64,000 bases of DNA from Telopea speciosissima (lineage: Eukaryota > Streptophyta > Magnoliopsida > Proteales > Proteaceae): the NCBI RefSeq assembly GCF_018873765.1, contig NW_025317377.1, forward strand, positions 62,001 to 126,000. The letters run 5' to 3'. This document shows, piece after piece, positions 47,689 to 59,270 of this stretch. Each line of letters opens with the position of its first letter. The first letter of the stretch is position 1. The notes under the pieces were generated by a model that saw only the letters and a list, made by a program, of their open reading frames with translations, was not told the origin of the DNA and ran no database searches. A program made the translations under genes and the position numbers.

Positions 47689-48862
47689 TTCATATATGAC
47701 ATTAGGGTGATTTACTAAAAGGAAAGGGGTCATGGTCTTGACCTTATAATGAGAGACCATTATTAATGGATCTTAATTAAAAAGGTAGGAATAAGTCACC
47801 TGGTACAGCCCATAAAGTCAGAATCAAGACAAAACCCATTGGAGAACTTTCTTTAGTTGGTTTTAAAACATATAAGAATCTGTGAATGGTTGGGATTTGG
47901 GAAAAAGTTCAAGAGTTGGAGGTAACAAGGAGAAGAGGGGAGATAAATCCATTAATATCAGAAACTTAGAGAGGTGAATGAATATATGGAGAAAAGCAGC
48001 AAATTTAACACAAATCGAGAAGTATCAAATATCGGTCCCTTCCCCTGTTAAAATATTTTTTTAGGTCAATGTCCAGCTCTACAATGAGAGGGAGTTAGAG
48101 ATTGAGAGTAACAAACAGGGGAGGAAGATGTATAGGGGGGTGTTGAGATTAGAGAGTTGAGAAGCTTTCATCATTTGTCAATCTGTCCACACATATGAAG
48201 CACGGTTTAGGTTATCAATTAATGCAGTATTTGCAAAGCACAATTTAAATCACCTTAAGCAAAGACAGAATCCAAAGTTTCCCAACATCTATTCATTAGC
48301 TTGGGTAACTAATCAAAGAATAAGGTGTTAGTTTGGTGATCAACACATGCACCACCCAAGTTTCATCATTTAAAGGACTTGAACACTATTTTGAAGAGAT
48401 AGTGAGAAGTACAATCAACGTCAAAATCTAGAGAGTTTAAACAAAGATAAACTGCTTTGGGGCTATCAATATCCACTCAATTCCATTTAAAATTGTAATC
48501 AAATAAATTAAATGCCATTGATTTTGATTAATGAATATTTGGAAGAATGAAAGATATTTCTTTTAAGTTTCTTATAGTCAGCTTAGCCTTGTACGATATT
48601 CGTAATTTAGGGTTACCTGAACCCCACTTCCATTTTAAATAAATTCTTTCTTAGCTGATAAAAACAAAAATGAGAATTGAAATGGTAAATTAATGTTATC
48701 TATAGATATCTTTCACTACTCCTTTCACAAGGATTATTAAAGGTACTTGTTCTATTACTCTTCTCAGCCATGTTCATGGAATACCAAACTCCTACAATTC
48801 TTGCCACAACCATAAACCAAGACACAACTAATTTATTAAAATTTAAAATTCAATCATGGCCA

Positions 48863-48920
<58 letters not shown>

Positions 48921-50690
48921 TAAGGAATCAAAAGTTTGGACCAAACTGTAGTTATGCTTTTATATTTGGTTTTTCCATAGAAATTAACATCTGATCAACT
49001 AGCAAGAACACAAATACATAAAAAATTAACACCCCCCCCTCCAGCACACACACAAAAAAAAAAAAAAGAATATAAAGTAAAATCATCAGATTATACACGG
49101 ATTACAATAAATAATTGCAGCCAGGATCAGGTTCATAGAAGATTTCAATCTTTACTTAACTACAGATTACAACTAACAATGACGAGTACATAGACAAACA
49201 ACATCACATATATGCATGATTCTCTCTTATGCTTCTACTTAAACGTTTGTGTGTGCATTATTTTCACTAATATGTAGTGTGGTAGAAAATGCAGATGAAG
49301 ATCTTTAGATCTTCACTTCTACTAAAGCATAGGATGCGCAGAATCAAACAAACACTCGCTTGGTTTTTACTAATTAATATTTTAAAGTCTCCTCTATAAA
49401 TTCAATTGAAAAAAAAAATTAAATTAAAGTGAGGCAGTAATAGCTTGAGCAAAACTTCCATGAGTTGAGAGATGGACCTTCCAATCCACTTGGCACCAGC
49501 ATTGAATCACTGAGGCTGATTTAGGTCTCTCATCTCCCCTACTTCTCAGTTCTCAATCAACGACTAAAACATAAAAAACCAAGAATCCCATACAGTCCAA
49601 CTAATAAATGGTTTTGGGATTCAAACCTCAAGGAACCTTTATGCAAGGAAGACCATAACTAAATATTGAGGTTAATGGGTGAATGATGATTCAAATGGTA
49701 ATTATTAGACTGAGGAACTAGTCTCTCTATTATTTTCATAAGCTAGATTGTCCAACCATTGGAAAAAAAGAAGAAGAAGAAAGGAATCAGAGACAACAAA
49801 CTCATTTTGTTTAGGTTGATTTAACATATTTCCTACCCACTTTAGATTTACTAGAGAACATCAATGGCATAATGTAAACTAGACTACAGCAGTACATACT
49901 TTAAAGGTTTGAGAAAACTCCAGCTAATTAAACAAATAGAGATTATAGATTATATAAGTGAAGGATGAGCAGATTATGCACTTCTGTAAGGCTTTTACAT
50001 GATCTGATCCAATTTTTATTGGGGTTAAAATTTTGGCTATTTCTCTGCAAAACAGAGACAATCTTTCGGCCTTTTTTTTCCCCCCTCAAAGCAAAAGTGT
50101 ATTAATCAATTATCATTGGTTAACTTTCATACAGCAAAGAGATTGAGATTTCATTATGTGAATTCGAGGGCCATCATGAACCATATATTCCAGGTTCTAT
50201 GCAACATCAATATGATATCAAAGCAAACCAGGAACGGCAATGGAGGGGTTCTAGACTCCGTAGTCAAAGGGTGAACAACAAGGAACTTAGAGCATTATAC
50301 CTACAGGACCAAACCTATCCTTAAGCATCAGGCATTACATCCTCGTTATAACACACCCAATAATTCCTAAAAAATGGTTTCTCTCAACAGAATTATGTGC
50401 TTGGTATGTCATAAGTGTAGTCTGCCAATTTGAGTAAGTCCAAATTGGTTTGCACCTGAACACACTGATGCGATTTCACATAGACAACCACAATATAAAT
50501 AGAAATCCAAGAATAAAGGCTGAATAGAAGAGTTAAATGCAAAATCCAGTAGCACAACATGAGCGCAAGACAACCCACAATTCATCATCATCGACTACAA
50601 AATCAGTCCAATAGTGTTCACATTGAAGGAGAGAGAGATAGAGACAGATCAAAGAGGAATAAGAAGAGTAAGAGCTCACTACGTACCTCA
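47689..50690. other. Non-coding CACTA interior
   Basis: A/T-rich, no recognised gene on either strand. It contains an (AT)n run at 48867-48917. Confidence 0.5.
48867..48917. repeat. (AT)n microsatellite
   Basis: About 25 perfect AT units inside the CACTA element. Confidence 0.95.
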
Positions 50691-50775
50691 GAGTAGGAGA
50701 TGCTCCCCAAGCGGGAGGCCAAGAGCAACACCACCGCGCCTACGGTGGAGCTCTTGACGATGGTAGCCGAGCAAC
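50691..50775 (-). other. Possible exon remnant with a hydrophobic segment and splice donor
   Basis: The minus strand reads ATIVKSSTVGAVVLLLASRL then GSISYSE, followed by a good donor (GAG|GTACGT at about 50689). The composition suggests a membrane-spanning helix. It could be a captured gene piece or the 5' exon of a transposon transcript. I do not recognise the family. Confidence 0.3.
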
Positions 50776-51309
50776 ACCAACCCTAGAATCTTCCCCTTGA
50801 TCCTCAATCGGTTGTTTTAGCCCCAAATGGTCCACAACGGTTGCAGTGGGAGAGAGGTTGAAAGAGATTTGAGAGAAACCTGAGAGAGAATGTGGGAGAT
50901 TGAGATAGATTTGAAGAGAATGTGAAGATTAGAGAGGGACACAAGGACGGTGATCAGTGAACAGTTTGAGTTCTTTGGTGAAGCCACAAATAGTCCTCAG
51001 CTTGCTGGCGCAGAGTGAAAGAGAGCGTGGGATGATCAATCGTCCATGGCCATTGTTAATCAACAACCCAAGCCAACATCCATGGGTCAATCTATCTATC
51101 AATCGGACATTGTTCAACAATAACAAAGAGAGCGATTTGAGGGAGAATGCGAGAGATTAAGAGAGAAACTCAGGGATTGGGATTTGAGGGAGAACGATTG
51201 TGATAGATTGAGAGAGAAACGTGAGGGATTGGGATTTGAGATTTTAGAAAGGGTCGATCAGTTAGCGCGCGACAAGAGGCGGGAAATGAATAGAGTTCAG
51301 AGTTTTTTC

Positions 51310-51839
51310 GTGAAAAATAGTAGCGGCGATTATCAATAAACGTGGCTATATGGTTCCCCATCTAACGGCGTTTTCTTAATAAACGCCCGAAAACACATAA
51401 CTACAATATGATATTACGGCATTTCCTAATAAACGCCGTTGTATTGTTTAATACCCCGGCGGTTTATAACAAACGCCGGCAAAAAGTATTATATTCAGCG
51501 GCGATTATCAATAAACGTGGCTATAGTTCCCCATCTAACGGCGTTTTCTTACTAAACGCCCGAAAATACTTATGGAAGGAGTATATCTAATATGATATTA
51601 CGGCATTTATAAGTAAACGTCGTTGTAGTGTTGTATACCTCGGCATTTCAAAGCAAACGCCCCTAAATATGTATATGTAGCGGCGGTTACATGTAAACGC
51701 CATGATTCCTACTTATTATCCTTTATACACCGACGTTTGGTGGTAAACGCAGGTGAATATTCATATATACCTGCGTTTATAGATAAACGCCGCCAAGGCC
51801 CGTCAAAAAATGCCGCGAAAGACCCTTTTTCTTGTAGTG
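51310..51839 (-). repeat. CACTA right terminal and subterminal repeats
   Basis: Inverted counterpart of the left end with GGCGTTT/AAACGCC words. A direct duplication of about 175 bp is visible: AGCGGCGATTATCAATAAAC starts at 51322 and 51497. This is the 5' end relative to the genes. Confidence 0.9.
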
Positions 51840-51965
51840 AATGCTAATGTGACTGCAGGAACCCTCCTCATTAGTATTTATAATAATATTGTCCCAAAAC
51901 CTTAACCCACTTCCACAATGAAAACAGGCCATAGTTGAGGAACTGGTTCAAGCATGTCACCTAGA
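51840..51965 (-). repeat. copia-2 3' LTR remainder with a rearranged junction
   Basis: 51840-51920 continues the LTR (as 57163-57243). It then breaks: 168 bp of the outer LTR are missing. Bases 51918-51941 equal a 24-nt piece of the MULE-like terminal repeat (25532-25555). Bases from about 51942 are RNase H end sequence. The junction looks like repair with inserted filler. Confidence 0.8.
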
Positions 51966-53434
51966 AATATGTTTCCTGAACACTCCCACTGGCAATGCCA
52001 TTGTTAAAGGATCTGCCAACATGTTGTCAGTCACAATGTGCTCCACAATAATCTATCTCTCATTGACCTTTTCTTTCACCATGAGAAAATTTATCTCAAT
52101 GTGCTTGGAACCTGCAGACTTCTTGTTGTTCTTGGAGAAGCAAACTATTGAGGTGTTATCACAATACAACAATATGGGTCTAGCTATGAAATCTACGACC
52201 CTCAACTCTGAGATGAAGCCCCTGAGCCAGATAACTTGCTTTGTAGCCTTGAAAAGAGCAATAAACTCTACCTGCATAGTAGAGGATGCCAAGATGGATT
52301 ACTTGGCACTCTTCCAAGAGATGGCACCACCTACCATCTTGAAGATGTAACCAGAAGTGGATTTCAAGTCATCAGTGCAACCTCCATAGTCAGCATCAGA
52401 AAACCCCACAACCTCTAGAGTGTCACCCCCACTGTAGAATAGCATATGATCCTTGGTCTTCTGCAAGTACCTCATGGCCTTCTTTGCTGCCGTCCAATGT
52501 GCTAAACCAAGACCAGACTAGAACCTCCCTAAAACACTGACTACAAAGGCTATATCCGAGCGAGTACAAACCTACGCATACATCATTCTCCCTACTGCAG
52601 AAGCGTAGGGTTTGTCAACCATGGAACTCCTCTCAATTTCATTTCTAGGTCATTGCTTCTTGTTCAGTCTATCTCCCTTACTGATTGGTACATCACTAGC
52701 TAAACAAGTAGACATAATAAACCTTTTGAGAATCCTCTCAATATAAGCCTTTTGGGACAGCCCTAGAAATCCCCGCTTTCTATCGTGCTTGATTTCAACA
52801 CCAAGACAAAATTGGCCTCACCCATGTCCTTCATTTCAAAACTCGTAGATAGAAAACTCTTCGTCTCAAGTAACAATGCCATGTCACTACATGCCAGTAA
52901 GATATCATCAATGTAATGCACCAAAATGATGATCTTACTCCCACTGACCTTCAGGTAGATACAATTATCTACTAGGTTCTCAAAAAACCCAAAAGAGACT
53001 ACCACCTCATGAATTTTGAGGTACCACTGTCTTGAGGCTTGCTTTAGACCAGTTAAAGACTTCTTCAGCTTGCAAACTTTCCTCTCATTCCCTGAAAACT
53101 CAAAACCTTCTGGCTGAACCATGTAAACATCCTCTGCTAGATCTCCATTCAGGAATGTCGTTTTAACATCCATCTGGTGTAACTCTAGGTCATAATGAGC
53201 TACAAGTGCCATGATAATCCTAAAAGAATCTTTTGTGGATACTGGGAAAAAGGTCTCATGAAAGTCCACACCTTCCTTCTGTGTGAAGCCTTTTGCTACC
53301 AACCTAGCCTTGTAGCGCTCAACTCTACCTTGAGAATTAGTCTTAGTTTTGTACCCCAATTTGGAGCCTATGGGTACACAACCCTCTAGGAGTTCAACTA
53401 ATTTCCAAACCTTGTTGTTATCCATAGACAACAA
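51966..53434 (-). pseudogene. copia-2 reverse transcriptase and RNase H
   Basis: RT from 53434 (NKVWKLVELLEG, RYKARLVAKGFTQKEGVDF, LHQMDVKTTFLNGDL, GLKQASRQWY) has the active site LVHYIDDILLAC near 52915-52880. A frame break near 52765 leads to decayed linker. RNase H follows at 52292-52050 (STMQVEFIALFKATKQVIWL, ILLYCDNTSIVCFSKN). It ends near 51970 with LADPLTMALPVGVFRKHI, the usual copia C-terminus. RT is open over 220 residues. Confidence 0.85.
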
Positions 53435-53440
53435 CTCATC

Positions 53441-54166
53441 CTACATAGCCTCCAACCACTTCTGAGAATTTGCACTATTGACAGCTTGCTTGTAACAGGT
53501 TAGATCCTCCTCTTGCCCATTGTCAAAATCACCCTCTGTCTGGTACAACATGTAATCGAATACGATAGCAGACCTACGAGGTCTAGTAGACCTTTTTAAA
53601 ACCTCCTCTAGCTGAATGGGATCAATGGGATCAGCAGCTGTCATTGGCTCATCAGGTGCCACTAGCTCAACAATCATAGGTAGTTGGAGACTGGTACTAG
53701 GCACTACATCAGAAGCAACAGTGCCCTCCTCATCAAAAACAAGATTCTTAGGCTGAAATCCACCACCATCCTCAATGAACTTGGCATGACTGATTTCCAC
53801 AATCCTATTCACCGAATTAGGACAGTAGAATCTATAACCCTTGGACCTCTAAAGATATCCCACAAAGAAGCAGCTGACCTTCTTAGGGTCTAATACCTTT
53901 TAATGTGGATTGAATAACCTAGTTTCAGCTCGACAACCCCAGACATGCAAGTGATTGAGATTAGGCTTTCTTCCAGTCCAAAGTTCAAAAGGCATCTTTG
54001 GAACTGATTTACTGGGCACTCTATTTAGAATATAAACAGCTAACTTGATTGCTTCCCCCCAAAGGGACTCTGGAAGACTGGTGTTACTAAGCATGCTCCT
54101 CATCATGTATTTTAGAGTACGGTTCCTTCTTTCTGTAACTCCATTCTGTTGTGGTGTGCCTGGCAT
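53441..54166 (-). pseudogene. copia-2 integrase C-terminal part and linker
   Basis: [17 protein letters not shown] near 54155 contains the third catalytic residue (Glu). [18 protein letters not shown] and [19 protein letters not shown] follow. A stop near 53899 and others precede the acidic linker (53812-53441) that leads to RT. Confidence 0.83.
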
Positions 54167-54606
54167 AGAATACTGGGCAAAATGTCCTGCTCCTGTAAGT
54201 ACTTGGCAAAGGGGCCAAGTAGTTGGGAAGAATCTCCATGCCTGCCATAATACTCTCCACCTCTGTCAGACCTTACTGTCTTGATCTTCTTTGAAAGAAA
54301 ATTTTCCACTTCTTCTTTATAGATCATGAAGGCATCCAAAGAGTTTGACTTCTTAGAAATGAGATAGAGAAACCCATAATGTGAGAAATCATCAATGAAG
54401 GTAATAAAGTACCGCTGACTACCCAGTGAAGGAGTAGGAAATGGGCCACTAATATCTGTATCCACTAGCTCTAGTAAACCACTACTACGAGCTGTCTTCA
54501 TCCTCCTTGTTTTAGTCATCTTTCTCTTCATACAGTCCACACAATCATGTAAATCATGGAAGTCTAAAGGTCTAAGAATCTCATATCTGACTAGTCTCTC
54601 CATCCT
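54112..54606 (-). pseudogene. copia-2 integrase core
   Basis: CVDCMKRKMTK completes the zinc-binding motif. LLELVDTDISGPFPTPS carries the first catalytic Asp and [13 protein letters not shown] the second. The frame shifts near 54150 before the Glu-bearing part. All three catalytic residues survive across frames. Confidence 0.83.
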
Positions 54607-55958
54607 CTACACAGATTTATGACCCAGGAGCCTATGCCACAACATGGAAGATCGTTCATCTAACATAGAGCGCATGGAACCAACATTTAAAACTACTGAA
54701 GAATCACAGTTTAATCTGTAAAGCCCATCAATAAGACTACCATTGCCAACCACAACAGAATTATGTAACAAATTGAAGCCATCTTTATTAAAATTGAAAA
54801 AGTATCCCACTCTCGAAAGTTTTGAAATAGAAATCAAATTCCTCCTCATGGAGGGAACATACACAATGTCTTCTAAATCCAAAAACAAACCATCAGACAA
54901 GAAAATTCTAACTACTCCAATGGCTTCAACAGCAACCTCTACTCCATTGCTCACAAACACCGCCACCTCATCCTTGCTTACTTTCCTCCTTCTGATGAAC
55001 CCCTGCAAGGAATGAGTGACATGAATAGAGGATCCAGAATCAATCCACCATGAATCCATAGGGACATTAACATTAAAGGATTCAAAGAAAACGTGAGAGA
55101 AGCGAGTACCAGAATCCTTCTTCTTTGCCAACCAAGACTGTCTGGCCCTGCAATCCTTCTTCATATGCCCCTTCTTGTGACACCAGAAACATTCCAGACT
55201 GCCCATATCTTTCTTACAAACATATGCATGATCACGCTGAGGTGCTCTGTTCCTGTTAGCCCTATCATAAGGCCTAAACCTACCTTTCTTGCTAAACCTC
55301 TTCTTGTTCCTGTAAGGTCCAACACCACCCTTAGAAGTGGTGACATTTGCACTCTCAATTTTCTTCATACTTTTCTTGTTCTCCTCTTCTTGTATGTAAA
55401 TGGAGACCAACTCTTTCATTGTCCATTTGTCCCTCAAGGCCGCGTAGGTGGTCTTCAAAGTCGCATACTGCTCTAAGAGAGATTTCAGTGTAAGAGAGAC
55501 TAGAAAATCATCCTCCAGTTAGTCTCTAGATCTTTCAGCTTCTTCGCAATGGAAGATATCTCTAGAATATGCTCCCTCACGCTTCCATTACCCTCAAACT
55601 TGGCTGAAAGAATTTGATTCATCAATTCCATTTTCTCAGCACTTTGGGAAACCTTAAAAACTTCTTTGATGGCTGCTAGATATTCAGTTGGAGTGTCCAT
55701 CTCTTCCACACTATCCTTCATATTCTTAGGGATAGACCTCTTCATCAGGGTGACACACTTCCTGTTAGAAGTTTCCCATTTTTTTAATTTCTGTTTCTCC
55801 TCTGTGGTGCTAGTGGTTGTAACTATGGGCTTAGGCTCTCTAAAAGCTAAGTCCAATTCCATCAGACATAGTGCTACATCCAGGTCCTCTTTCCATTTCT
55901 TATAGTTATCTCCAAATAAGATAGGAACAGTAGAGAATAGACTATCCTGAATAGACAT
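54607..55958 (-). pseudogene. copia-2 gag and protease
   Basis: ATG at 55958 starts MSIQDSLFSTVPILFGDNYK, a typical copia gag opening (DUF4219/UBN2). Gag runs open to about 55510, where a frame break joins LVSLTLKSLLEQYATLKTTY. The zinc knuckle CFWCHKKGHMKKDC is near 55185. The protease active site WWIDSGSSIHVTHS is near 55045-55005. The pre-integrase motif MLWHRLLGHKSV ends at a TAG at 54607-54609. Confidence 0.85.
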
Positions 55959-56876
55959 CCTGGAGACAGTATAAGCCAGATAAATATACACACTAAATCT
56001 ATGGGAGCATAACTTAGGTATGTTATAAACACACCAAAATAAATAAATCAACTAGTATGAGAAACAATACAAAATACTAGCAATATCATCCAAATGAGAG
56101 TCTCAACCGCACCACATCTTTACCCTTTGGGACATAAGATGCATTGGTCCTCTCATAATACCACATTTACCGTGAAAGAAATGTTAATTCAAGAATTCTA
56201 TCACCTTTGGGCATATAGAACCCCTAAATTATCATTCCTTCCCAAAAGTGCATGTGCATATATATATTTTCTTTAAACTTGAGAAGTATCACCTTTGGGC
56301 AAACACTACCAACTTTGCTGCCCTGGCAAACTATAGAAAAACTTGAAGTGCCACTTTGGTAGTCAACATCTCATTCCCGTACAGCTCCCATAAACAATAA
56401 TTTACAGTCAAAAGGTGGAATAATATGCATTACATAAATTAAAATAATTTTATCAATGTTCTAGTGTATTGATGTCATGCATAGTAATAGTTTTGGCAAG
56501 TATAAGTCTCCCGAACATCCAAAATTATGCCAAAATTTTAAAATTTTAAAATGAAAAATCAACCCCACAAGGGGAGGGACATAAAACATTGAAAAATATG
56601 CCCCAAAAGTTACTGCTTTGACCAATAGAGGGCACCACGACGTAGGCCTCGAAAAAACAATGCCATAGAGTCCGAGAACAGCCAAAACGGACTAAGGGTT
56701 CACATGGGCAATACGTGTTAGGGTTTTCAATGAGAAACCCCTAAGGGAATTATTTATTGAATTTAACAAGTGGTATTAGAGCCTTCCCATATGACCTAGA
56801 ATCAACAAAGGATATTTTACATCAAAAATTTTAGAAAACCATACGTATCCGCTGTCGAAATAAGGAAGCACATGTA
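55959..56876 (-). other. copia-2 5' leader, unusually long, containing an inverted LTR end
   Basis: About 900 bp between primer site and gag ATG with no coding domain. It includes 56696-56782, an inverted copy of the U5 end plus primer binding site. Confidence 0.7.
56696..56782 (+). repeat. Inverted copy of copia-2 U5 end and primer site
   Basis: Plus strand GGGTTCACATGGGC... through AATTTAACAAGTGGTATTAG is the reverse complement of 56877-56962, with roughly ten mismatches in 87 bases. The spacer is 94 bp. Confidence 0.9.
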
Positions 56877-56888
56877 GCTTTGATACCA
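56877..56888 (-). other. Primer binding site of copia-2 (initiator Met tRNA)
   Basis: The minus strand reads TGGTATCAAAGC, two bases after the LTR end CTAACA. Confidence 0.88.
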
Positions 56889-56890
56889 CT

Positions 56891-57411
56891 TGTTAGATTC
56901 AATAAACAATTCCCTTAAGGTTTCTCATTGCAAACCCTAACACGTATCGCCCATATGAACCCTAAAACACAAACAATAATTAAAATAATAAGGGAGAGAT
57001 TACAGTACCTTGTACCTTCGTATACTGATGAAGAATAATAGATATCATAATAAGAATCTCCTCCTTACTTTGTCCTTGGCGAATCAACCCTTGAAGGGAT
57101 CTTCTGTAGTCTCTCGTTCTTCACCGTGAACACCCTTTTCTTATGGGAAAAATTGAGAAGTGAATGCTAACATGACTGCAGGGACCCTCCTAATTAGTAA
57201 TTATAATAATACTGTCCCAAAATCCTAACCCATTTCCACAATGGATTTGGGCTAACCCATCCCAATCAGAACCGGGTAACATGCTTGAACCAACTCCAGT
57301 ATTAGGATCCCCACCAATTGAACCGGACCAAGTAATTAATCTGGCCCATAAAATTTCTTTGGAAATTTCTTACAAGATTTTCAAGTAGAACTTTTATTTT
57401 TTGGGCTAACA
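56891..57411 (-). repeat. copia-2 5' LTR, complete
   Basis: 521 bp with TGTTAG...CTAACA ends. It holds the uninterrupted counterpart of the CACTA target (AAT at 57163-57165). Confidence 0.92.
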
Positions 57412-58730
57412 TAAAGTTTTTTTAATCCGGTAATAGGCTAACAGAAGTTAACGATAGATAAATTGCATTCATTTTGCCAAATGGCATTTCAAGTGCAGCA
57501 ACCTTAAGAGTTGAATAGGAAGACGACAACTTATATTCTATTAGTGTCAAATTTCAGTTCCTAGCTCAACTAGATGGCCCAAATCATCCAAGCATGAGGT
57601 GGTTTCGACCACTTTTATCTACTTGATTTTAACACGTAGAAGCTTTTATTTTTGGGCCAAAATTTGGATACAAGAGTTAGGCAGGTTCGGCCCTTTTGAA
57701 ATCTGGGTCGTAACTCGTAACCAACCTGCCATCTGACAAAAAATCATGAAGCCAACTATATATGTAGAATAACTCTCTAATTTTATTAGGTATGTTTTTC
57801 CAACTAGGATAATGTTGTTTACAAGCTTGTCTTCAAGATTCACATATATAGTTCTTCGAAGTGATGTGGCAATTTAGATTGTCAATAGATAGGAAAAGGT
57901 TTGGATTGACCACGTGTATAATTTTATAGTCGAATTCAATCAATTATCCCCTTTACCATTTTCATGGTCATTGTCCTAATGTGAACCAATATGGACATGT
58001 ACCATCTTTTTGTGTTGTACAATAAGATTAAGATCAAGGATCTGTCGATGTCTAAAGCCTTAGATTGAGCCTGGCTCGGCCCAGCATGACCCTGATTTTA
58101 TATAACTATATAATTATTACATATTATATTTAAGGCTTTAAGACTTAAGGATTATTTTTAAGACTGAATGATGTTGAAGATATCTCATTTTTTAAGTACA
58201 TTTAGGAACAAACGACCCAAAAATAAATAAAGGGGGGGCAGCAAAGGACAATCAAGGCCAACCCGGCCCTGATAAAAATTAGGGTCAATCAGGGCCAACT
58301 TGGCCCAGCTCGGCTTGATCAGAGTCAATCAGGTCTATGCTGGCTAGCTGAGACCGCTAAGGATGGGCCTGGACTGAGAAATTTCATCTCAATCGTTGGG
58401 TTAGTTTGGGCTTGGGCTGAGCTAAGAGGACTCAAGGATGGGCTGGAGTTTTAAAAAAAAAATAGGCCCTGTTTCACACTTTCACCTCTATCTATGAAAA
58501 TATACCTGATGAGATGTTTGGTAAGGGGTTTGGAATGAAAATTTTTTTTGGATGAGTTAGAAATGAAACAAAGATGAACTCTGTAATTGTGGCCTTCAAT
58601 CGCTCATTTTAACTAGTAAACAGTACATCAATTATTTAGGTAAAGGAAATGATAAAGGCACATTGCATAAAAGAGAATGAATAATCGATCAGGACCCTAT
58701 GGGACTAATTATAAAGTGACCATTGAGGGT
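57412..58730. other. Intergenic sequence
   Basis: No gene seen. 58060-58460 is rich in repeated phrases (GGCCCAGC, AGGGTCAATCAGGGCCAAC) like a decayed small transposon. The family is not recognised. Confidence 0.45.
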
Positions 58731-59171
58731 TTACTTTTGCTGCAGATACTTCTTCTTCTCTGCTTCGTTCATAAAAGAGGTGAGAGGGAAGGACTTGCCG
58801 ACCCCCATGGGTGTCTTGAAGGTAATCTTGTTGCCATCCATGCACATCTCTACTATGGGAACCCACATCATCAACTGCTTGCTCTTCACACCAGTCATCT
58901 TCTTCATCCTCCCCTTCTCCACGTACGCCGTCGTCTCAGCAGCATAACTTGCCTTGGTATTGGTTGCTACATTGAAATGCTCGTACGCGGCCTTGCATTT
59001 CCACCATACAAAACCTGTGGCTCTCACCCTCCCACATTCTTCTAGTTCTCTAGTGGGAAGGACACCACTAGGGAATCCCAACTCTTTTATCAGTTCCTCT
59101 GAAAATCGATCACAAGCTTCTTTTCCACACACGATTTCAGCTGCTGCTCTCTCATCTTCTTTGCTAGCCAT
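58731..59171 (-). CDS. DUF538 family protein, 146 residues
   Basis: Single-exon ORF beginning MASKEDERAAAEIVCGKEAC and ending KKKYLQQK. The middle contains EELIKELGFPSGVLPTRELE, GFVWWKCKA and GKSFPLTSFMNEAE, the pattern of plant-only DUF538 proteins (often annotated At5g01610-like). Their biochemical role is not settled; some are linked to stress responses or pectin/chlorophyll-related activity. The ATG sits in a strong context (ACCATGGCT). Upstream in-frame codons have no other ATG and lie close to the inferred transcription start. A TATA box is about 100 bp upstream. The length is normal for the family, the frame is intact and there is no signal peptide. It is the only intact host-type gene in the window. 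Confidence 0.9.
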   Translation of the reverse strand: MASKEDERAAAEIVCGKEACDRFSEELIKELGFPSGVLPTRELEECGRVRATGFVWWKCKAAYEHFNVATNTKASYAAETTAYVEKGRMKKMTGVKSKQLMMWVPIVEMCMDGNKITFKTPMGVGKSFPLTSFMNEAEKKKYLQQK

Positions 59172-59270
59172 GGTTGAGATTCTAAAGTAAATGGAGGAGA
59201 AACTCTTCGCTACTTGTTTGTTCTTAAAGAACAATGTTGTGTTGTAGTTTGAGCATCCGTATATGCAGGC

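Larger units (their letters stand above)
33673..51839 (-). mobile_element. CACTA (En/Spm) DNA transposon, 18.2 kb
   Basis: Ends CACTACAAGAAAA (33673) and inverted TTTTTCTTGTAGTG (to 51839), flanked by AAT on both sides (33670-33672; 51840-51842), the 3-bp duplication typical of CACTA elements. The uninterrupted site survives in the sister LTR at 57157-57175 (GAAGTGAATGCTAACATGA). Subterminal arrays of GGCGTTT/AAACGCC words lie at both ends. It encodes tnpD-like and tnpA-like genes on the minus strand and carries a SMAX1-LIKE gene fragment. Both genes have lesions, so present autonomy is doubtful. Confidence 0.96.
33398..57411 (-). mobile_element. Ty1/copia LTR retrotransposon (copia-2), minus strand, split by a CACTA element
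   Basis: The right LTR (56891-57411) is the 5' LTR, followed leftwards by a Met-tRNA primer site, gag, protease, integrase, RT and RNase H. The left LTR is at 33398-33672 plus 51840-51920. The 18.2-kb CACTA element divides it, and it lacks its outer 168 bp. Outer flanks (AGATT at the left, TAAAG at the right) do not match, which agrees with rearrangement of the left side. Confidence 0.85.
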
